A stretch of 64,000 nucleotides of DNA from Streptomyces olivochromogenes (lineage in GTDB: Bacteria > Actinomycetota > Actinomycetes > Streptomycetales > Streptomycetaceae), in NCBI RefSeq assembly GCF_001514115.1, contig NZ_KQ948466.1, positions 1-64,000 on the forward strand, written 5' to 3'. Position numbers and translations under genes: made by a program. Below, in pieces: positions 1 through 8,288 of the stretch. Position 1 is the stretch's first letter, and every line of letters starts with the position of its first letter. The notes under the pieces are model-generated. The model did not search any database. It was not told the origin of the DNA and saw only the letters and a list, made by a program, of their open reading frames with translations.

Positions 1-75
1 GGGCCCACGACGGCGGCCTGCGCCTGACGCTCCCTCCGCTTGCCACCATCTGGCTCCGCCCCACGTGACGCGTTC

Positions 76-105
76 TCGCCCCCGCGCCAGAGAACGCGGG
101 GGCGA
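76..105 (-). terminator. hairpin terminator after M1 peptidase gene
   Basis: Perfect 11-bp inverted repeat: arms 76-86 and 95-105, 8-base loop. It begins 10 bases past the stop codon of the leftward peptidase gene. There is no long U tract, which is usual for high-GC actinomycete terminators. Confidence 0.6.
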
Positions 106-114
106 AGGAACCGG

Positions 115-1539
115 TCAGGGAGAGGTCGGCTTGCCCGCCGTGCCGATCCACGTGTGGAACAACGCGCCGAGGTCCTTCCCGGACAACCGCTCGGAGAGGC
201 TGACGAACTGGGCGGTGGTGCCATGTCCACCACGGTGCTCCGTGGCCCAGGTCCGCAGGATACGGAAGAACACCCCGTCCCCCACGGCCGTACGCAGCTT
301 CTGCAGAGCCATCGCACCCCGCGCGTACACGGGCGTGTCGAAGATGTGCGCCCCACTCCCGGGATCCGCCGGCGGAAACGCCCACAGACCGCTGCCGGCC
401 GGACTGGCGTACAGGGAGTCGAACGTCTGCTGCGCCGTCTTCCCACCGTGCTGCTCGGCGTACAGCCACTCGGCGTACGTCGCGAAGCCCTCGTTGAGCC
501 AGATGTCCTTCCACGCGGTGAGGCTGACGGAGTCCCCGAACCACTGGTGCGCGCTTTCGTGGACGAGGGTGCTCAGGTCGGGAGCGGAGTCGTAGACGGG
601 ACGCGTCTGGGTCTCCAGCGCGTATCCGACCTGCGGAGCCCGGTCGACGATGGCCCCGGCGGCCCGGAAGGGGTAGGGCCCGAAGACACCGCTCTCCCAC
701 GCCAGCACGGACGGCAGCTTCTTCAGTACGGGCGCCGCGGCGGTCGCCTCACGGGGGTCGACGGCGTTGTAGACCTTGAGTCCGTCGCGAGTGGTGTACT
801 GCTCGACCTTGAACTTCCCGACCGTCGCCGTGGCGAGGTAGGCCGCCATCGGCTCGGACTGCCGCCAGCGGAATGTTGTATGGCCGTGGCTGGTCGACTG
901 TCCGCGGAGGATTCCGTTGGCCACGGCGGTGTGTCCCTTGGGGACGGTGAGGGTGAAGTCGTAGGAGGCCTTGTCCTTGGGGTGGCTGTTGGCGGGGAAC
1001 CACGTCATGGCGCCCTGCGGTTCGCCCGCCACGAACGCGCCGTCGTCGGTGGGGATCCATCCGTCCGGGGAGCCGTCCGGGTCGGTGGCCGGCTTGGGCG
1101 TGCCCGAGTAGGTGACGGTGACTCGGAATTCCTGGTTCCGCCGGAGGGAGTGGCGGGGGGTGACCACCAGTTCCTGGCCGTCACGGCGGTACGACGCCTT
1201 GGCGTGGTCGACGGTGACGCCGGTGACCTTCAGCCCTTTGAGGTCGAGGTCGAAGCGGGTCAGTCGCTGGGTGGCCCGGGCCGTGATGACCGCTTTGCCG
1301 TCGAGGTGGCGGCTCTGGGGGTCGTAGCCGAGGGTCAGGTCGTAGTGCCGGACGTCGTAGCCACCGTTGCCCGAGAGCGGGAAGTACGCGTCCCCCGCAC
1401 CGGACGAGCCCACCGTACCGGCCGCCGCCGGGCCCGCCGCGACCAGCAGGGCCGCGACGGCGACGGGAACCGCTGCCACAACTGCCTCCCTTCGAAGGAC
1501 AGTTGTGCGTCTGGTGGTCTGATGCGGACGTGGCGTCAC
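115..1539 (-). CDS. secreted short M1-family metallopeptidase
   Basis: A 474-aa zinc metallopeptidase, probably an exported aminopeptidase. The zinc site is complete: HESAH, then exactly 18 residues, then Glu in LNEGFATY. The N-terminal half has the beta-sheet domain of aminopeptidase N-type enzymes. The usual GAMEN substrate motif is replaced by YALET-like sequence, so substrate preference may differ. A hydrophobic stretch ending in Ala-rich residues around 20-42 looks like a signal peptide. Typical aminopeptidase N proteins are about 850 aa; this one lacks the long C-terminal helical domain, as in the short secreted actinobacterial subgroup. The GTG start at 1539 follows GGAGGAG at 5-base spacing. 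It is monocistronic, with a terminator after it and paired palindromes before it. Confidence 0.88.
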   Translation of the reverse strand: MTPRPHQTTRRTTVLRREAVVAAVPVAVAALLVAAGPAAAGTVGSSGAGDAYFPLSGNGGYDVRHYDLTLGYDPQSRHLDGKAVITARATQRLTRFDLDLKGLKVTGVTVDHAKASYRRDGQELVVTPRHSLRRNQEFRVTVTYSGTPKPATDPDGSPDGWIPTDDGAFVAGEPQGAMTWFPANSHPKDKASYDFTLTVPKGHTAVANGILRGQSTSHGHTTFRWRQSEPMAAYLATATVGKFKVEQYTTRDGLKVYNAVDPREATAAAPVLKKLPSVLAWESGVFGPYPFRAAGAIVDRAPQVGYALETQTRPVYDSAPDLSTLVHESAHQWFGDSVSLTAWKDIWLNEGFATYAEWLYAEQHGGKTAQQTFDSLYASPAGSGLWAFPPADPGSGAHIFDTPVYARGAMALQKLRTAVGDGVFFRILRTWATEHRGGHGTTAQFVSLSERLSGKDLGALFHTWIGTAGKPTSP

Positions 1540-1561
1540 GTTGGCTCCTCCGGTGCGACGA

Positions 1562-1590
1562 CGATCAGGTGATCGGGCGATCAGATGATC
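1562..1590. promoter_or_regulatory. paired GATCA-NN-TGATC operator-like palindromes
   Basis: Two near-identical inverted repeats, each GATCA-2 bases-TGATC, at 1563-1574 and 1579-1590, 16 bp apart centre to centre. They lie 23-51 bp upstream of the M1 peptidase start, where a promoter should be. The binding protein is unknown. Confidence 0.45.
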
Positions 1591-1617
1591 AATGGCGCAC
1601 AGCCTATGAGCCCCGCG

Positions 1618-1653
1618 GGCCGGTGACCCTCATCATCTGGTCAAGTCACGGCC
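1618..1653 (-). terminator. possible terminator after ABC exporter operon
   Basis: Inverted repeat of about 9 bp with one bulged base: arms around 1618-1627 and 1645-1653, 17-base loop. It lies about 65 bases after the permease stop codon. The long loop makes it weak evidence. Confidence 0.3.
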
Positions 1654-1718
1654 GGGGGCGGTGCACACGCGCCGTCGTACAGGAGGGACCCGGCAGGAAT
1701 ATCGAGGCCGTGCCCGGA

Positions 1719-2579
1719 TCAGCGGGCCAGACGGCCCAGCAGGGACGAGGCGGACAGGATACCGAGGGCGGCGGCCAGGGCGAGGACCCCGTAGTCGAGG
1801 GCCAGGTGGGCGTGTGTGCCGAGCAGCAGGCCGCGCAACGCGTCCACCTGGTAGCTCAACGGGTTGACCTTGCTGATGGCCTGGAGCCAGCCGGGCATGA
1901 CCGCGACCGGGTAGAGGGCGTTGGAGCCGAAGAACAGCGGCATCGTGATGGCCTGGCCGATACCCATCAGCCGGTCCCGGGTGAGCACGATGCCCGCGAT
2001 GGTCATCGAGAGACAGGAGAAGAAGGCGGAGCCCAGGACGACGGCCACCGCCACGCCCAGCAGACGGAGCGGGTTCCAGGTCATCGCGACCCCGAGCAGC
2101 GCCGCGATGACGATGACCACCACCGCCTGGATCAGCGCCTTGACCCCGGCGGCGAAGGCCTTGCCGGTGATGAGCGCCGAACGCGGGGTCGGGGTGACGA
2201 GCAGTTTGGTGAGGATCCCGGCGTCCCGCTCCCAGATGATCATGATGCCGTAGAAGATGGCGATGAACATCGCGGACTGGGCGATGATGCCGGGCGCCAG
2301 ATAGTCGAGATAGGGGATGCCGCCGGTGGGTATCGCCTTGATCCGGGTGAAGGTCTCGCCGAAGATCAGCAGCCAGAGCGCCGGCTGGACCGCCCTGGTG
2401 TACAGCTCGGTGCGGTCGTGGCGCAGCTTCTGCAGTTCGACCGCGCACATGGCGCCGACCCGGGCGGGCAGCACCCGCCAACCGGTACGGGCCTGCGGTG
2501 GGACGACGAGCAGGTCGAGGCCGCGCGGGTGGATGCGCTCAGCCGACACGGGACGCTGTACGACGGGTGCTTCGGACAT
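1719..2579 (-). CDS. ABC-2 type exporter permease (DrrB-like)
   Basis: A 286-aa integral membrane protein of the ABC-2/DrrB family, the membrane half of an ATP-driven drug or lipid exporter. About six hydrophobic segments are visible, with the conserved PGI-A-Q-S region near residue 100 (LAPGIIAQSAMF) and a late YPV-MPGWLQ-ISK-NPLSY-VDALR motif typical of the family. The ATG at 2579 is chosen because AGGAG lies just upstream. A longer reading from 2723 would run through the ATPase gene out of frame. The gene overlaps the end of the ATPase gene by 41 bp, so the two are translated together. Substrate unknown. Confidence 0.9.
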   Translation of the reverse strand: MSEAPVVQRPVSAERIHPRGLDLLVVPPQARTGWRVLPARVGAMCAVELQKLRHDRTELYTRAVQPALWLLIFGETFTRIKAIPTGGIPYLDYLAPGIIAQSAMFIAIFYGIMIIWERDAGILTKLLVTPTPRSALITGKAFAAGVKALIQAVVVIVIAALLGVAMTWNPLRLLGVAVAVVLGSAFFSCLSMTIAGIVLTRDRLMGIGQAITMPLFFGSNALYPVAVMPGWLQAISKVNPLSYQVDALRGLLLGTHAHLALDYGVLALAAALGILSASSLLGRLAR

Positions 2580-3459
2580 CGCTGAAGTCTCCTGACTGTT
2601 CGTCGAGGCCGCTGCCGGCGATGTCGCGGAAGACGTCCTCCAGCGTGGGCAGTTCACCGTTCTTCCCGGCGCCGCGCCGCTCGCCGAGGCCCCTGCGCAG
2701 CTCGTCGGGGGTGCCCAGGGCACGGACGCGGCCGCGGTGCATCAGCGCGACCCGGTCGCAGTACTGGTCGGCCTCGTCCATGTAGTGGGTCGTCACCAGG
2801 ACGGTCATTCCGGTGGCCGCGCGTACGGCGTTGATGTGCTCCCACACGCTCGTGCGGGCGATCGGGTCGAGACCGATGGTCGGTTCGTCGAGGATCAGCA
2901 GCCGGGGTGCGCTCACCAGCGCCTGGGCGAGTTCGAGGCGGCGGACCATGCCGCCCGAGTACGTCTTGGCGAGCCGGTCGGCCGCGTCGGTGAGGTCGAC
3001 CGCCGCGAGCGCCTGTTCGACGCGTGCCGCGCGCTCCTTGCGGGGGACGTCGAAGACACGGGCGAACAGGACCACGTTCTCCCGGCCGGTGAGCCCCGCG
3101 TCGGCGGACAACTGCTGCGGTACGTAGCCCAGCAGGCGGCGTACCGCCATGCGTTCGCGGGTGGTGTCGTGCCCGAAGACGCGGACCATGCCGGTGGGCA
3201 CCGGCAGGAGTGTGGTGATGCAGCGGATCGCGGTGGTCTTGCCCGCGCCGTTGGGCCCGAGCAGTCCGAACACCTCTCCGTCGTGGACGGAGAGGTCGAG
3301 GCCGTCGACCGCGGTGGTCTCGCCGAAGGCGTAGACGAGCCCGGCACAGCTGACGGCCTCCGTCCCGGCATCCGCCACCGCCGTCGCCACGGTCTCCGTC
3401 TCCGAATCCGTATCCGTCTCCTCGGTGGGGTCTCCCCCGCCCGTCGGGTTCCGCGTCAT
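2539..3459 (-). CDS. ABC exporter ATP-binding protein (DrrA-like)
   Basis: A 306-aa ATPase subunit of the daunorubicin-resistance type. Walker A (GPNGAGKTT), Q-loop (VPQQLSADAGLTGREN), signature (YSGGMVRRLELA), Walker B (LLILDEP) and the H-loop (TTHYMDEAD) are all present. The C-terminal tail with TLEDVF is typical of DrrA-like proteins. The first 38 residues are rich in Thr, Glu and Asp and are not part of the fold, so the true start could be further in. However, ATG at 3459 overlaps the marR stop in an ATGA junction, which supports it. It pairs with the downstream permease. Confidence 0.92.
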   Translation of the reverse strand: MTRNPTGGGDPTEETDTDSETETVATAVADAGTEAVSCAGLVYAFGETTAVDGLDLSVHDGEVFGLLGPNGAGKTTAIRCITTLLPVPTGMVRVFGHDTTRERMAVRRLLGYVPQQLSADAGLTGRENVVLFARVFDVPRKERAARVEQALAAVDLTDAADRLAKTYSGGMVRRLELAQALVSAPRLLILDEPTIGLDPIARTSVWEHINAVRAATGMTVLVTTHYMDEADQYCDRVALMHRGRVRALGTPDELRRGLGERRGAGKNGELPTLEDVFRDIAGSGLDEQSGDFSDVRSTRRTASRVG

Positions 3460-3911
3460 GTCTCCTCGGCCTCCTCGTGCAGGTTCACCGCCAGCTTGCG
3501 GAGGGCCGGAAGGGCCGCCTCCAGGGCCGCGCGTTCGGCCTCGTCGAGACGGGCCACCTGGCGGCGCACGAGAGCCGTGCGCCGCTCGCGCCAGTCGCGC
3601 AGTCGTGCGTCCGCCGCCGGTGTGGGCAGCAGGCGTGCCGCCCGCCGGTCGGCCGGGTCCGTCTCGCGGTTCAGATAGCCGTCCCGCGCCAGTTGGTTGA
3701 CCAGCGTCGAGACCGAATTGCCCGCCAGGTAGAGCTCCTTGGCGGCCTCCGACACACCGATGCCGGGGCGGGCCACGACCAGCCGCAGCAGCTCGACCTC
3801 CGCGCCGCGCAGCCGCGGCGCGGTCGTGCCACTGCGCAGTCGCCGCCGGATCAGTCGCTGCACTCCGGCCAGGGCGTCTGCCAGTGCCTCGGGAAAGCTC
3901 TCGGACTCCAC
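3456..3911 (-). CDS. MarR-family regulator of the ABC exporter
   Basis: A 151-aa winged-helix MarR protein. Residues about 45-110 hold the DNA-binding domain (GVSEAAKELYLAGNSVSTLV, then the wing with a basic RETDPADRRAARLLPT). It is the first gene of a three-gene operon with drrA-like and drrB-like genes (4-bp overlap). It probably represses its own operon and is released by an exported compound. GTG start at 3911; the ribosome site is poor. A 19-bp palindrome lies immediately upstream. Confidence 0.88.
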   Translation of the reverse strand: MESESFPEALADALAGVQRLIRRRLRSGTTAPRLRGAEVELLRLVVARPGIGVSEAAKELYLAGNSVSTLVNQLARDGYLNRETDPADRRAARLLPTPAADARLRDWRERRTALVRRQVARLDEAERAALEAALPALRKLAVNLHEEAEET

Positions 3912-3921
3912 GTTCCGAGAA

Positions 3922-3940
3922 TAGCTCTGTGTCAGAGGTA
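3922..3940. promoter_or_regulatory. candidate MarR autoregulatory operator
   Basis: TAGCTCTG-TGT-CAGAGGTA: a 19-bp inverted repeat with one mismatched pair, ending 11 bp before the marR start codon. Size and placement fit a MarR-family operator over the promoter or start site. Confidence 0.5.
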
Positions 3941-4082
3941 ATGAGGGAAAGGGAGGGTCAAGAACCGCTCACCGGCAGGCCCGCCCACCGGGGAACGGCG
4001 CACCGCACCCCCTGGTAGAGAGCCCGGCCGGCGTGATGGAGTTTCCCCAGCCCACTCCGGGCGTCAGTCGAAGGAGACCTCC

Positions 4083-4988
4083 GTGACCGCGATCGAGACC
4101 GATGCCGCACTGCCGTGGCCCCATCCCCCGGTGAAGGTGGGACTGGTCGGTGCCGGGCCCTGGGCGCGGGCCGTGCACGCGCGTGTGCTCGCCGCCGGGC
4201 CCGAGACACGGCTGACGGCGGTGTGGGCGCGGCGCGCCGAAGCGGCCCGGGAGACGGCCGAGCCCCACGGGGCCGCGGCGGTCACACGTTTCGAGGAGCT
4301 GCTCGACGGCTGCGAGGCGGTCGCGTTCGCCGTTCCGCCCGCGGTGCAGGCGGAACTCGCTCCGCTGGCCGCGAAGGCGGGCAAGGCACTGCTCCTGGAG
4401 AAGCCGCTCGGCGTGGATCTGGCGTCTGCGCGGCGGCTCGCCGACGCCGTCGACGAGGCCGGGGTCGTCTCCCAGCTCGTTCTGACCAACCGCTACCACC
4501 CGGCCACCCGGGAGTTCCTGACCAGAGCGCGGGAGCTGGAGATCACCGGGGCCCGTTCGTGTCTCCTGCACGGGGCGTTCCTGGGCGGCGAGTTCGCCAC
4601 CACCTGGCGGCTCGAGCACGGCGCCCTGCTCGACCTGGGTCCCCATCTTCTGGATCTCCTGGACGCCGCCGTCGGACCGATCGTGCGGGTCCGCGGCACC
4701 GGTGACCCCCGCCGCTGGATCGAGCTGACCTGCGAGCACGCCAACGGTGTCGTCAGTCAGGCCTCACTGTCCGGATCGGTCCACGTCGAGCAGGGCAACA
4801 CGCGTATCGAACTCTTCGGTCCGCAGGCCCCGCTGGTCTACGACGCCACCGAACTCGACCACGAGGAGACCTGGTCGGTGCTGCGCCGGGAGTTCGCCAC
4901 GGCCGTACGCACCGGGGTGTCCGGCGAACTCGACGTCCACCGGGGACTTCACCTCCAGAGGCTGATGGCGCAGGCCTCGGAGAGCTGA
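4083..4988 (+). CDS. Gfo/Idh/MocA-family oxidoreductase
   Basis: A 301-aa NAD(P)-dependent dehydrogenase. The N-terminal Rossmann fold shows VGLVGAGPWARAVHARV, and the EKPLG signature near residue 103 carries the catalytic-type Lys. A HLLDL stretch follows in the C-terminal alpha/beta domain. The substrate is probably a sugar, inositol or similar polyol, but nothing nearby identifies it. GTG start at 4083, chosen for the AAGGAG site just upstream. The gene stands alone, divergent from the marR operon and convergent with the MFS gene 16 bp away. Confidence 0.88.
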   Translation: MTAIETDAALPWPHPPVKVGLVGAGPWARAVHARVLAAGPETRLTAVWARRAEAARETAEPHGAAAVTRFEELLDGCEAVAFAVPPAVQAELAPLAAKAGKALLLEKPLGVDLASARRLADAVDEAGVVSQLVLTNRYHPATREFLTRARELEITGARSCLLHGAFLGGEFATTWRLEHGALLDLGPHLLDLLDAAVGPIVRVRGTGDPRRWIELTCEHANGVVSQASLSGSVHVEQGNTRIELFGPQAPLVYDATELDHEETWSVLRREFATAVRTGVSGELDVHRGLHLQRLMAQASES

Positions 4989-5004
4989 CGCCCGGCACGG
5001 AAGG

Positions 5005-6429
5005 TCACGTGTAGCGTCGCAGCGCCGGCGCCGCGACCGCGAGGATCGCCATGGCGACGACCACCAGCAGTCCGCCGCCCGCGACGGCGGCGCGGGCGCC
5101 CAGGACGGAGCCGGCCGTTCCGTGCAGGACGTCGGCCAGCCGTGGACCGCCGGCGACCACCACGGTGAACACGCCCTGCATCCGGCCGCGCATCTCGTCC
5201 GTGGCGGCCGACAGCAGGATCGCGCCGCGGAAGACCATGGACACCATGTCGGCGACCCCGGCGGCGGCGAGGAACGCGACGGCCACCCAGAGGCTGGTGC
5301 TCAGGCCGAAGCCGGTGATCGCCGCTCCCCAGGCCATCACGGCGACGATCACCATGAGCCCGTGGCGACGGGCCCGGGAGAACGTGCCCGACATCAGTCC
5401 GCCGATCACCGCGCCGATCGGGATCGCCGCGAACAGCAGGCCGAGCGCGAGCCCCTCCCCGTAGGGCGCGTAGGTTTCGGCGGCCAGCTGCGGGAACAGG
5501 GCCCGGGGCATGCCCAGGACCATGGCGATGATGTCGGCGAGGAAGGACAGCAGCAGCACCTTGTGCAACGCGATGTAGCGGAAGCCGGCGACGACCTCGC
5601 GCCAGCCCGCCCGTTTGGCCGCGGAGCCCGTCAGGGGCGGCAGTGCGGGCAGCCGCATCACGGCCCACACGGTGACGCACAGCGCCAGGGCGTCGATCAG
5701 ATAGAGCTCGCCCAGGCCGATGACGGGGATCAGGGCACCCGCGAGCAGCGGCCCCGCCACCAGGCCCGTCTGCATGACGGTCGAACCGAGGGCGTTCGCC
5801 GCGGGCAGTTCGTCCTCGGGGACGAGCCGGGCGATGGAGGCGTTGCGGGCCGGGGAGTTCAGTCCGAAGAAGGCCTGCTGGAGGGCGAGCAGCACCATCA
5901 GGACGAGCACCGAATCGAGGCCGACGAGGGCCTGTATCCAGAACAGCACCGAGGTGACGGCTATGCCGGTGTTGGTGATGAGGAGCAGCTTGCGCCGGTC
6001 CATGCTGTCGGCGACCGCGCCGCCCCACAGCGCGAAGACCACGAGCGGCAGCAGTCCGGCCAGGCTCGCGTAGCCGACCCAGGCCGAGGAGCCGGTGATG
6101 TCGTAGATCTGCTTGGGCACGGCGACGGCGGTGAGCTGGCTGCCCACCGCCGTGACGATGGTGGAGGACCAGAGCCTGCGGTACGCGGGGCGGCGCAGCG
6201 GGCGGGTGTCCATCGCCCAGCGGCGCCAGCCGGTGCGGTCCGCTCCCGCCGTTCCGTCGTGTTCGGCGGATCCGGCCGCCGAACCGCTCCCGGCCCCGCC
6301 GTCCGCTCCGCCGTCGGTCCCGCTGTCCGCCCCGCCGTCGGTCCCACTGTCCGTCCCGTCCGTACTGCTCCTGCTCGTGTCCACGACCGTCCTGGCTGCT
6401 CGATACATCTTTCCGTTGTCAGGGTTCAC
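5005..6429 (-). CDS. MFS transporter (EntS-like exporter)
   Basis: A 474-aa major facilitator protein with about 11-12 membrane segments. The AVADSMDRRKLL loop matches the MFS motif A position, and the sequence resembles EntS/MFS_3 exporters. The first 60 residues are Asp/Gly/Ser/Ala-rich low complexity, encoded partly by a 24-bp tandem repeat. An alternative start is Met at 6216 (MDTRPLRRP), which would remove that tail; no clear ribosome site supports 6429. It lies 16 bp after the lysE-like gene on the same strand, so the two may be cotranscribed. Substrate unknown. Confidence 0.85.
   Translation of the reverse strand: MNPDNGKMYRAARTVVDTSRSSTDGTDSGTDGGADSGTDGGADGGAGSGSAAGSAEHDGTAGADRTGWRRWAMDTRPLRRPAYRRLWSSTIVTAVGSQLTAVAVPKQIYDITGSSAWVGYASLAGLLPLVVFALWGGAVADSMDRRKLLLITNTGIAVTSVLFWIQALVGLDSVLVLMVLLALQQAFFGLNSPARNASIARLVPEDELPAANALGSTVMQTGLVAGPLLAGALIPVIGLGELYLIDALALCVTVWAVMRLPALPPLTGSAAKRAGWREVVAGFRYIALHKVLLLSFLADIIAMVLGMPRALFPQLAAETYAPYGEGLALGLLFAAIPIGAVIGGLMSGTFSRARRHGLMVIVAVMAWGAAITGFGLSTSLWVAVAFLAAAGVADMVSMVFRGAILLSAATDEMRGRMQGVFTVVVAGGPRLADVLHGTAGSVLGARAAVAGGGLLVVVAMAILAVAAPALRRYT
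6311..6358 (-). repeat. 24-bp in-frame tandem repeat, two copies
   Basis: Units 6311-6334 and 6335-6358 differ at two bases, with a partial degenerate copy before them. They encode an 8-residue Gly/Thr/Ala-Asp-Ser-Gly repeat in the MFS N-terminal tail. Because 24 is a multiple of three, copy-number change would keep the frame. Confidence 0.7.
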
Positions 6430-6445
6430 TATCGCGTACGCCGTC

Positions 6446-7057
6446 TCAGGCGTCGGCGATCAGCAGGGTGCCCATGGTGATCATCGTCGCGGCGACCAGA
6501 CCGTCCAGGACCCGCCACGACGACGGCCGGGCGAGGAAGCGGCCGAGCAGCCGGGCGCCGAAGCCCAGCGCGGCGAACCAGCACAGGCTGGCCAGGGCGG
6601 CCCCGAGCCCGAAGGTCCAGCGCAGCGGGCCGCGGTCGGCCGCGAGGGAGCCGAGCAGGAACACAGTGTCGAGATAGACGTGCGGGTTGAGCCAGGTCAT
6701 CGCCAGACAGGCGAGGACGATCTGCCGCCGGGAGCCCGCCGCACCGGCCGCAGCCTCCAGCGCCGAGGGCCGCAGGACCCGCCGCGCGGCCAGGATTCCG
6801 TAGCAGAGGAGGAATACGCCGCCGATCAGTCCGACCGCCGTGAGCGCCTCGGGCCGGGCCACGACCACCGCGCCGACCCCGCCGACGCCCAGCGCGATGA
6901 GCAGCGCGTCGGACACCGCGCAGATGCCCACCACCGCCAGGACCGCTTCGCGGCGGATCCCCTGGCGCAGCACGAAGGCGTTCTGGGCGCCGATGGCGAC
7001 GATGAGGGTGAGGCCGGTGCCGAACCCGGCGGCCGCGGCGGTCAGAGCGTTGTTCAT
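6446..7057 (-). CDS. LysE/ArgO-family amino-acid exporter
   Basis: A 203-aa membrane protein with six hydrophobic segments. It carries the family marks GAQNAFVLRQG near residue 23 and TWLNPHVYLDT near residue 120. These proteins export basic amino acids such as lysine or arginine. The gene is divergent from a LysR-type regulator, the classic lysE/lysG arrangement. Upstream of the ATG there is no recognisable ribosome site, so the message could be leaderless or nearly so. Confidence 0.92.
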   Translation of the reverse strand: MNNALTAAAAGFGTGLTLIVAIGAQNAFVLRQGIRREAVLAVVGICAVSDALLIALGVGGVGAVVVARPEALTAVGLIGGVFLLCYGILAARRVLRPSALEAAAGAAGSRRQIVLACLAMTWLNPHVYLDTVFLLGSLAADRGPLRWTFGLGAALASLCWFAALGFGARLLGRFLARPSSWRVLDGLVAATMITMGTLLIADA

Positions 7058-7126
7058 GCCAGAGACGCTAGGAACACAGCCGTCAAGAGTACAGCTAAAG
7101 ATTCTTACGTATCATTAGCGCCCGTG
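7058..7126. promoter_or_regulatory. divergent lysE-lysG type promoter region
   Basis: A 69-bp gap between the divergent lysE-like and lysR-like genes. It is clearly AT-richer than its surroundings (around 7085-7117), as expected for overlapping promoters and an activator site. Neither start has a clear Shine-Dalgarno sequence. Confidence 0.55.
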
Positions 7127-8032
7127 ATGGTGGATCTCCCTCTCGACCAGGTACGCACCTTGCTCGCGGTGGTCGACGAGGGCACCTTCGACGCGGCGGC
7201 CGCCGCCCTGCATGTGACTCCCTCGGCGGTCAGCCAGCGCGTCAAGGCACTCGAACAGCGCACCGGCCGGGTCCTGCTGATGCGGACGAAGCCGGTGCGT
7301 GCGACCGAGTCCGGCGAGGTCGTCGTGCGGTTCGCGCGCCGGCTGGCCCGGCTGGAGCGCGACGCCCGTACCGAGCTCGGCATGAGCGAGGCAGGGGAGC
7401 CGACGCGGCTGTCGATCGCGGTGAACGCCGACTCGCTGGCGACCTGGTTCCTGCCCGCGCTCAGCCGCGTACCGCGCGAGCTGCGGCTCTGTTTCGAACT
7501 GCGCCGTGAGGACGAGGACCACACGGCCGCCCTGCTGCGCGAGGGGGTGGTGATGGCGGCGGTGACCTCGTGGCCCGACCCGGTGGCGGGCTGTTCCGTG
7601 CGCGCCCTGGGCCGCATGCGCTACCTCGCGGTGGCCGGGCCGGACTTCGCCGCGCGGTGGCTCGGCGCGGGGACGGACGCGGCGCCGGACGAGCTGATCG
7701 CCGCCGCTCCGGTGGTGGCCTTCGACCGGAACGACGATCTCCAGGACGAGTTCGTCCGGGGCCTTGGGGGCGGTCCCGGAGCGAGCGCGCTGCGGCACTT
7801 CATGCCCACTTCGGAGGGGTTCGTGGACGCCGTCGTCGCCGGACTGGGCTGGGGCATGGTGCCCGAGGTGCAGGCCGAGCCGCTGCTGCGGGCCGGGCGG
7901 TTGGTCCGCCTCGCGCCGGACCGGATCGTCGACGTACCGCTCTTCTGGCAGCAGTGGAAACTCGACTTCCCGGCTCTCGCGGCGGTGGCCGAGGCCGTGG
8001 CGGCCGTCGCCGCGGAGACCTTGAGACGCTGA
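7127..8032 (+). CDS. LysR-type regulator (LysG/ArgP-like)
   Basis: A 301-aa LysR-type protein. The helix-turn-helix occupies residues about 5-60 (TLLAVVDEGTFDAAAAALHVTPSAVSQRVKALEQ), followed by the LysR substrate-binding domain. Overall it matches the ArgP/LysG subgroup, which turns on a lysE-type exporter when basic amino acids accumulate. The divergent exporter supports this. ATG at 7127 is preferred, but GTG at 7124 or 7130 are equally placed; there is no upstream ribosome site to decide. The reading frame stays open far upstream, but that part is only antisense to lysE. Confidence 0.9.
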   Translation: MVDLPLDQVRTLLAVVDEGTFDAAAAALHVTPSAVSQRVKALEQRTGRVLLMRTKPVRATESGEVVVRFARRLARLERDARTELGMSEAGEPTRLSIAVNADSLATWFLPALSRVPRELRLCFELRREDEDHTAALLREGVVMAAVTSWPDPVAGCSVRALGRMRYLAVAGPDFAARWLGAGTDAAPDELIAAAPVVAFDRNDDLQDEFVRGLGGGPGASALRHFMPTSEGFVDAVVAGLGWGMVPEVQAEPLLRAGRLVRLAPDRIVDVPLFWQQWKLDFPALAAVAEAVAAVAAETLRR

Positions 8033-8288
8033 GCACCGAAATGGCCGGAATTCGTAGCCGCCGGGCCCGAAGGCGCCGTGAAGCAACATCTGCGCGGGGC
8101 TCCTGGACGGGGCGCGGGCGCGGTATCTTCGCGCTGGGCGAAGCTGAGTACGGCCGCACACGGCCGGATGCGGCCGAGTGCGACTCCGAGCGACCATCAC
8201 GGCTGAGACGTCGAGGTGCGGGTGGGTACCCGTGAGGCGCATTCTTGCTGTGGAAACCCCCTGACGGCGGGCGGACGAGGGCAGACCG

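Noticed and set aside
40..1572. Long open frame on the + strand across the M1 peptidase gene
   Set aside because: It is antisense to a gene with a complete zinc site and signal peptide; the product is Arg/Gly/Val-rich low-quality sequence, as expected from high-GC third positions.
8140..8230. CGGCCG-rich stretch and GGGTACCC upstream of the SpoIIE-type gene
   Set aside because: Short GC-rich words expected by chance at this base composition; no regular spacing.
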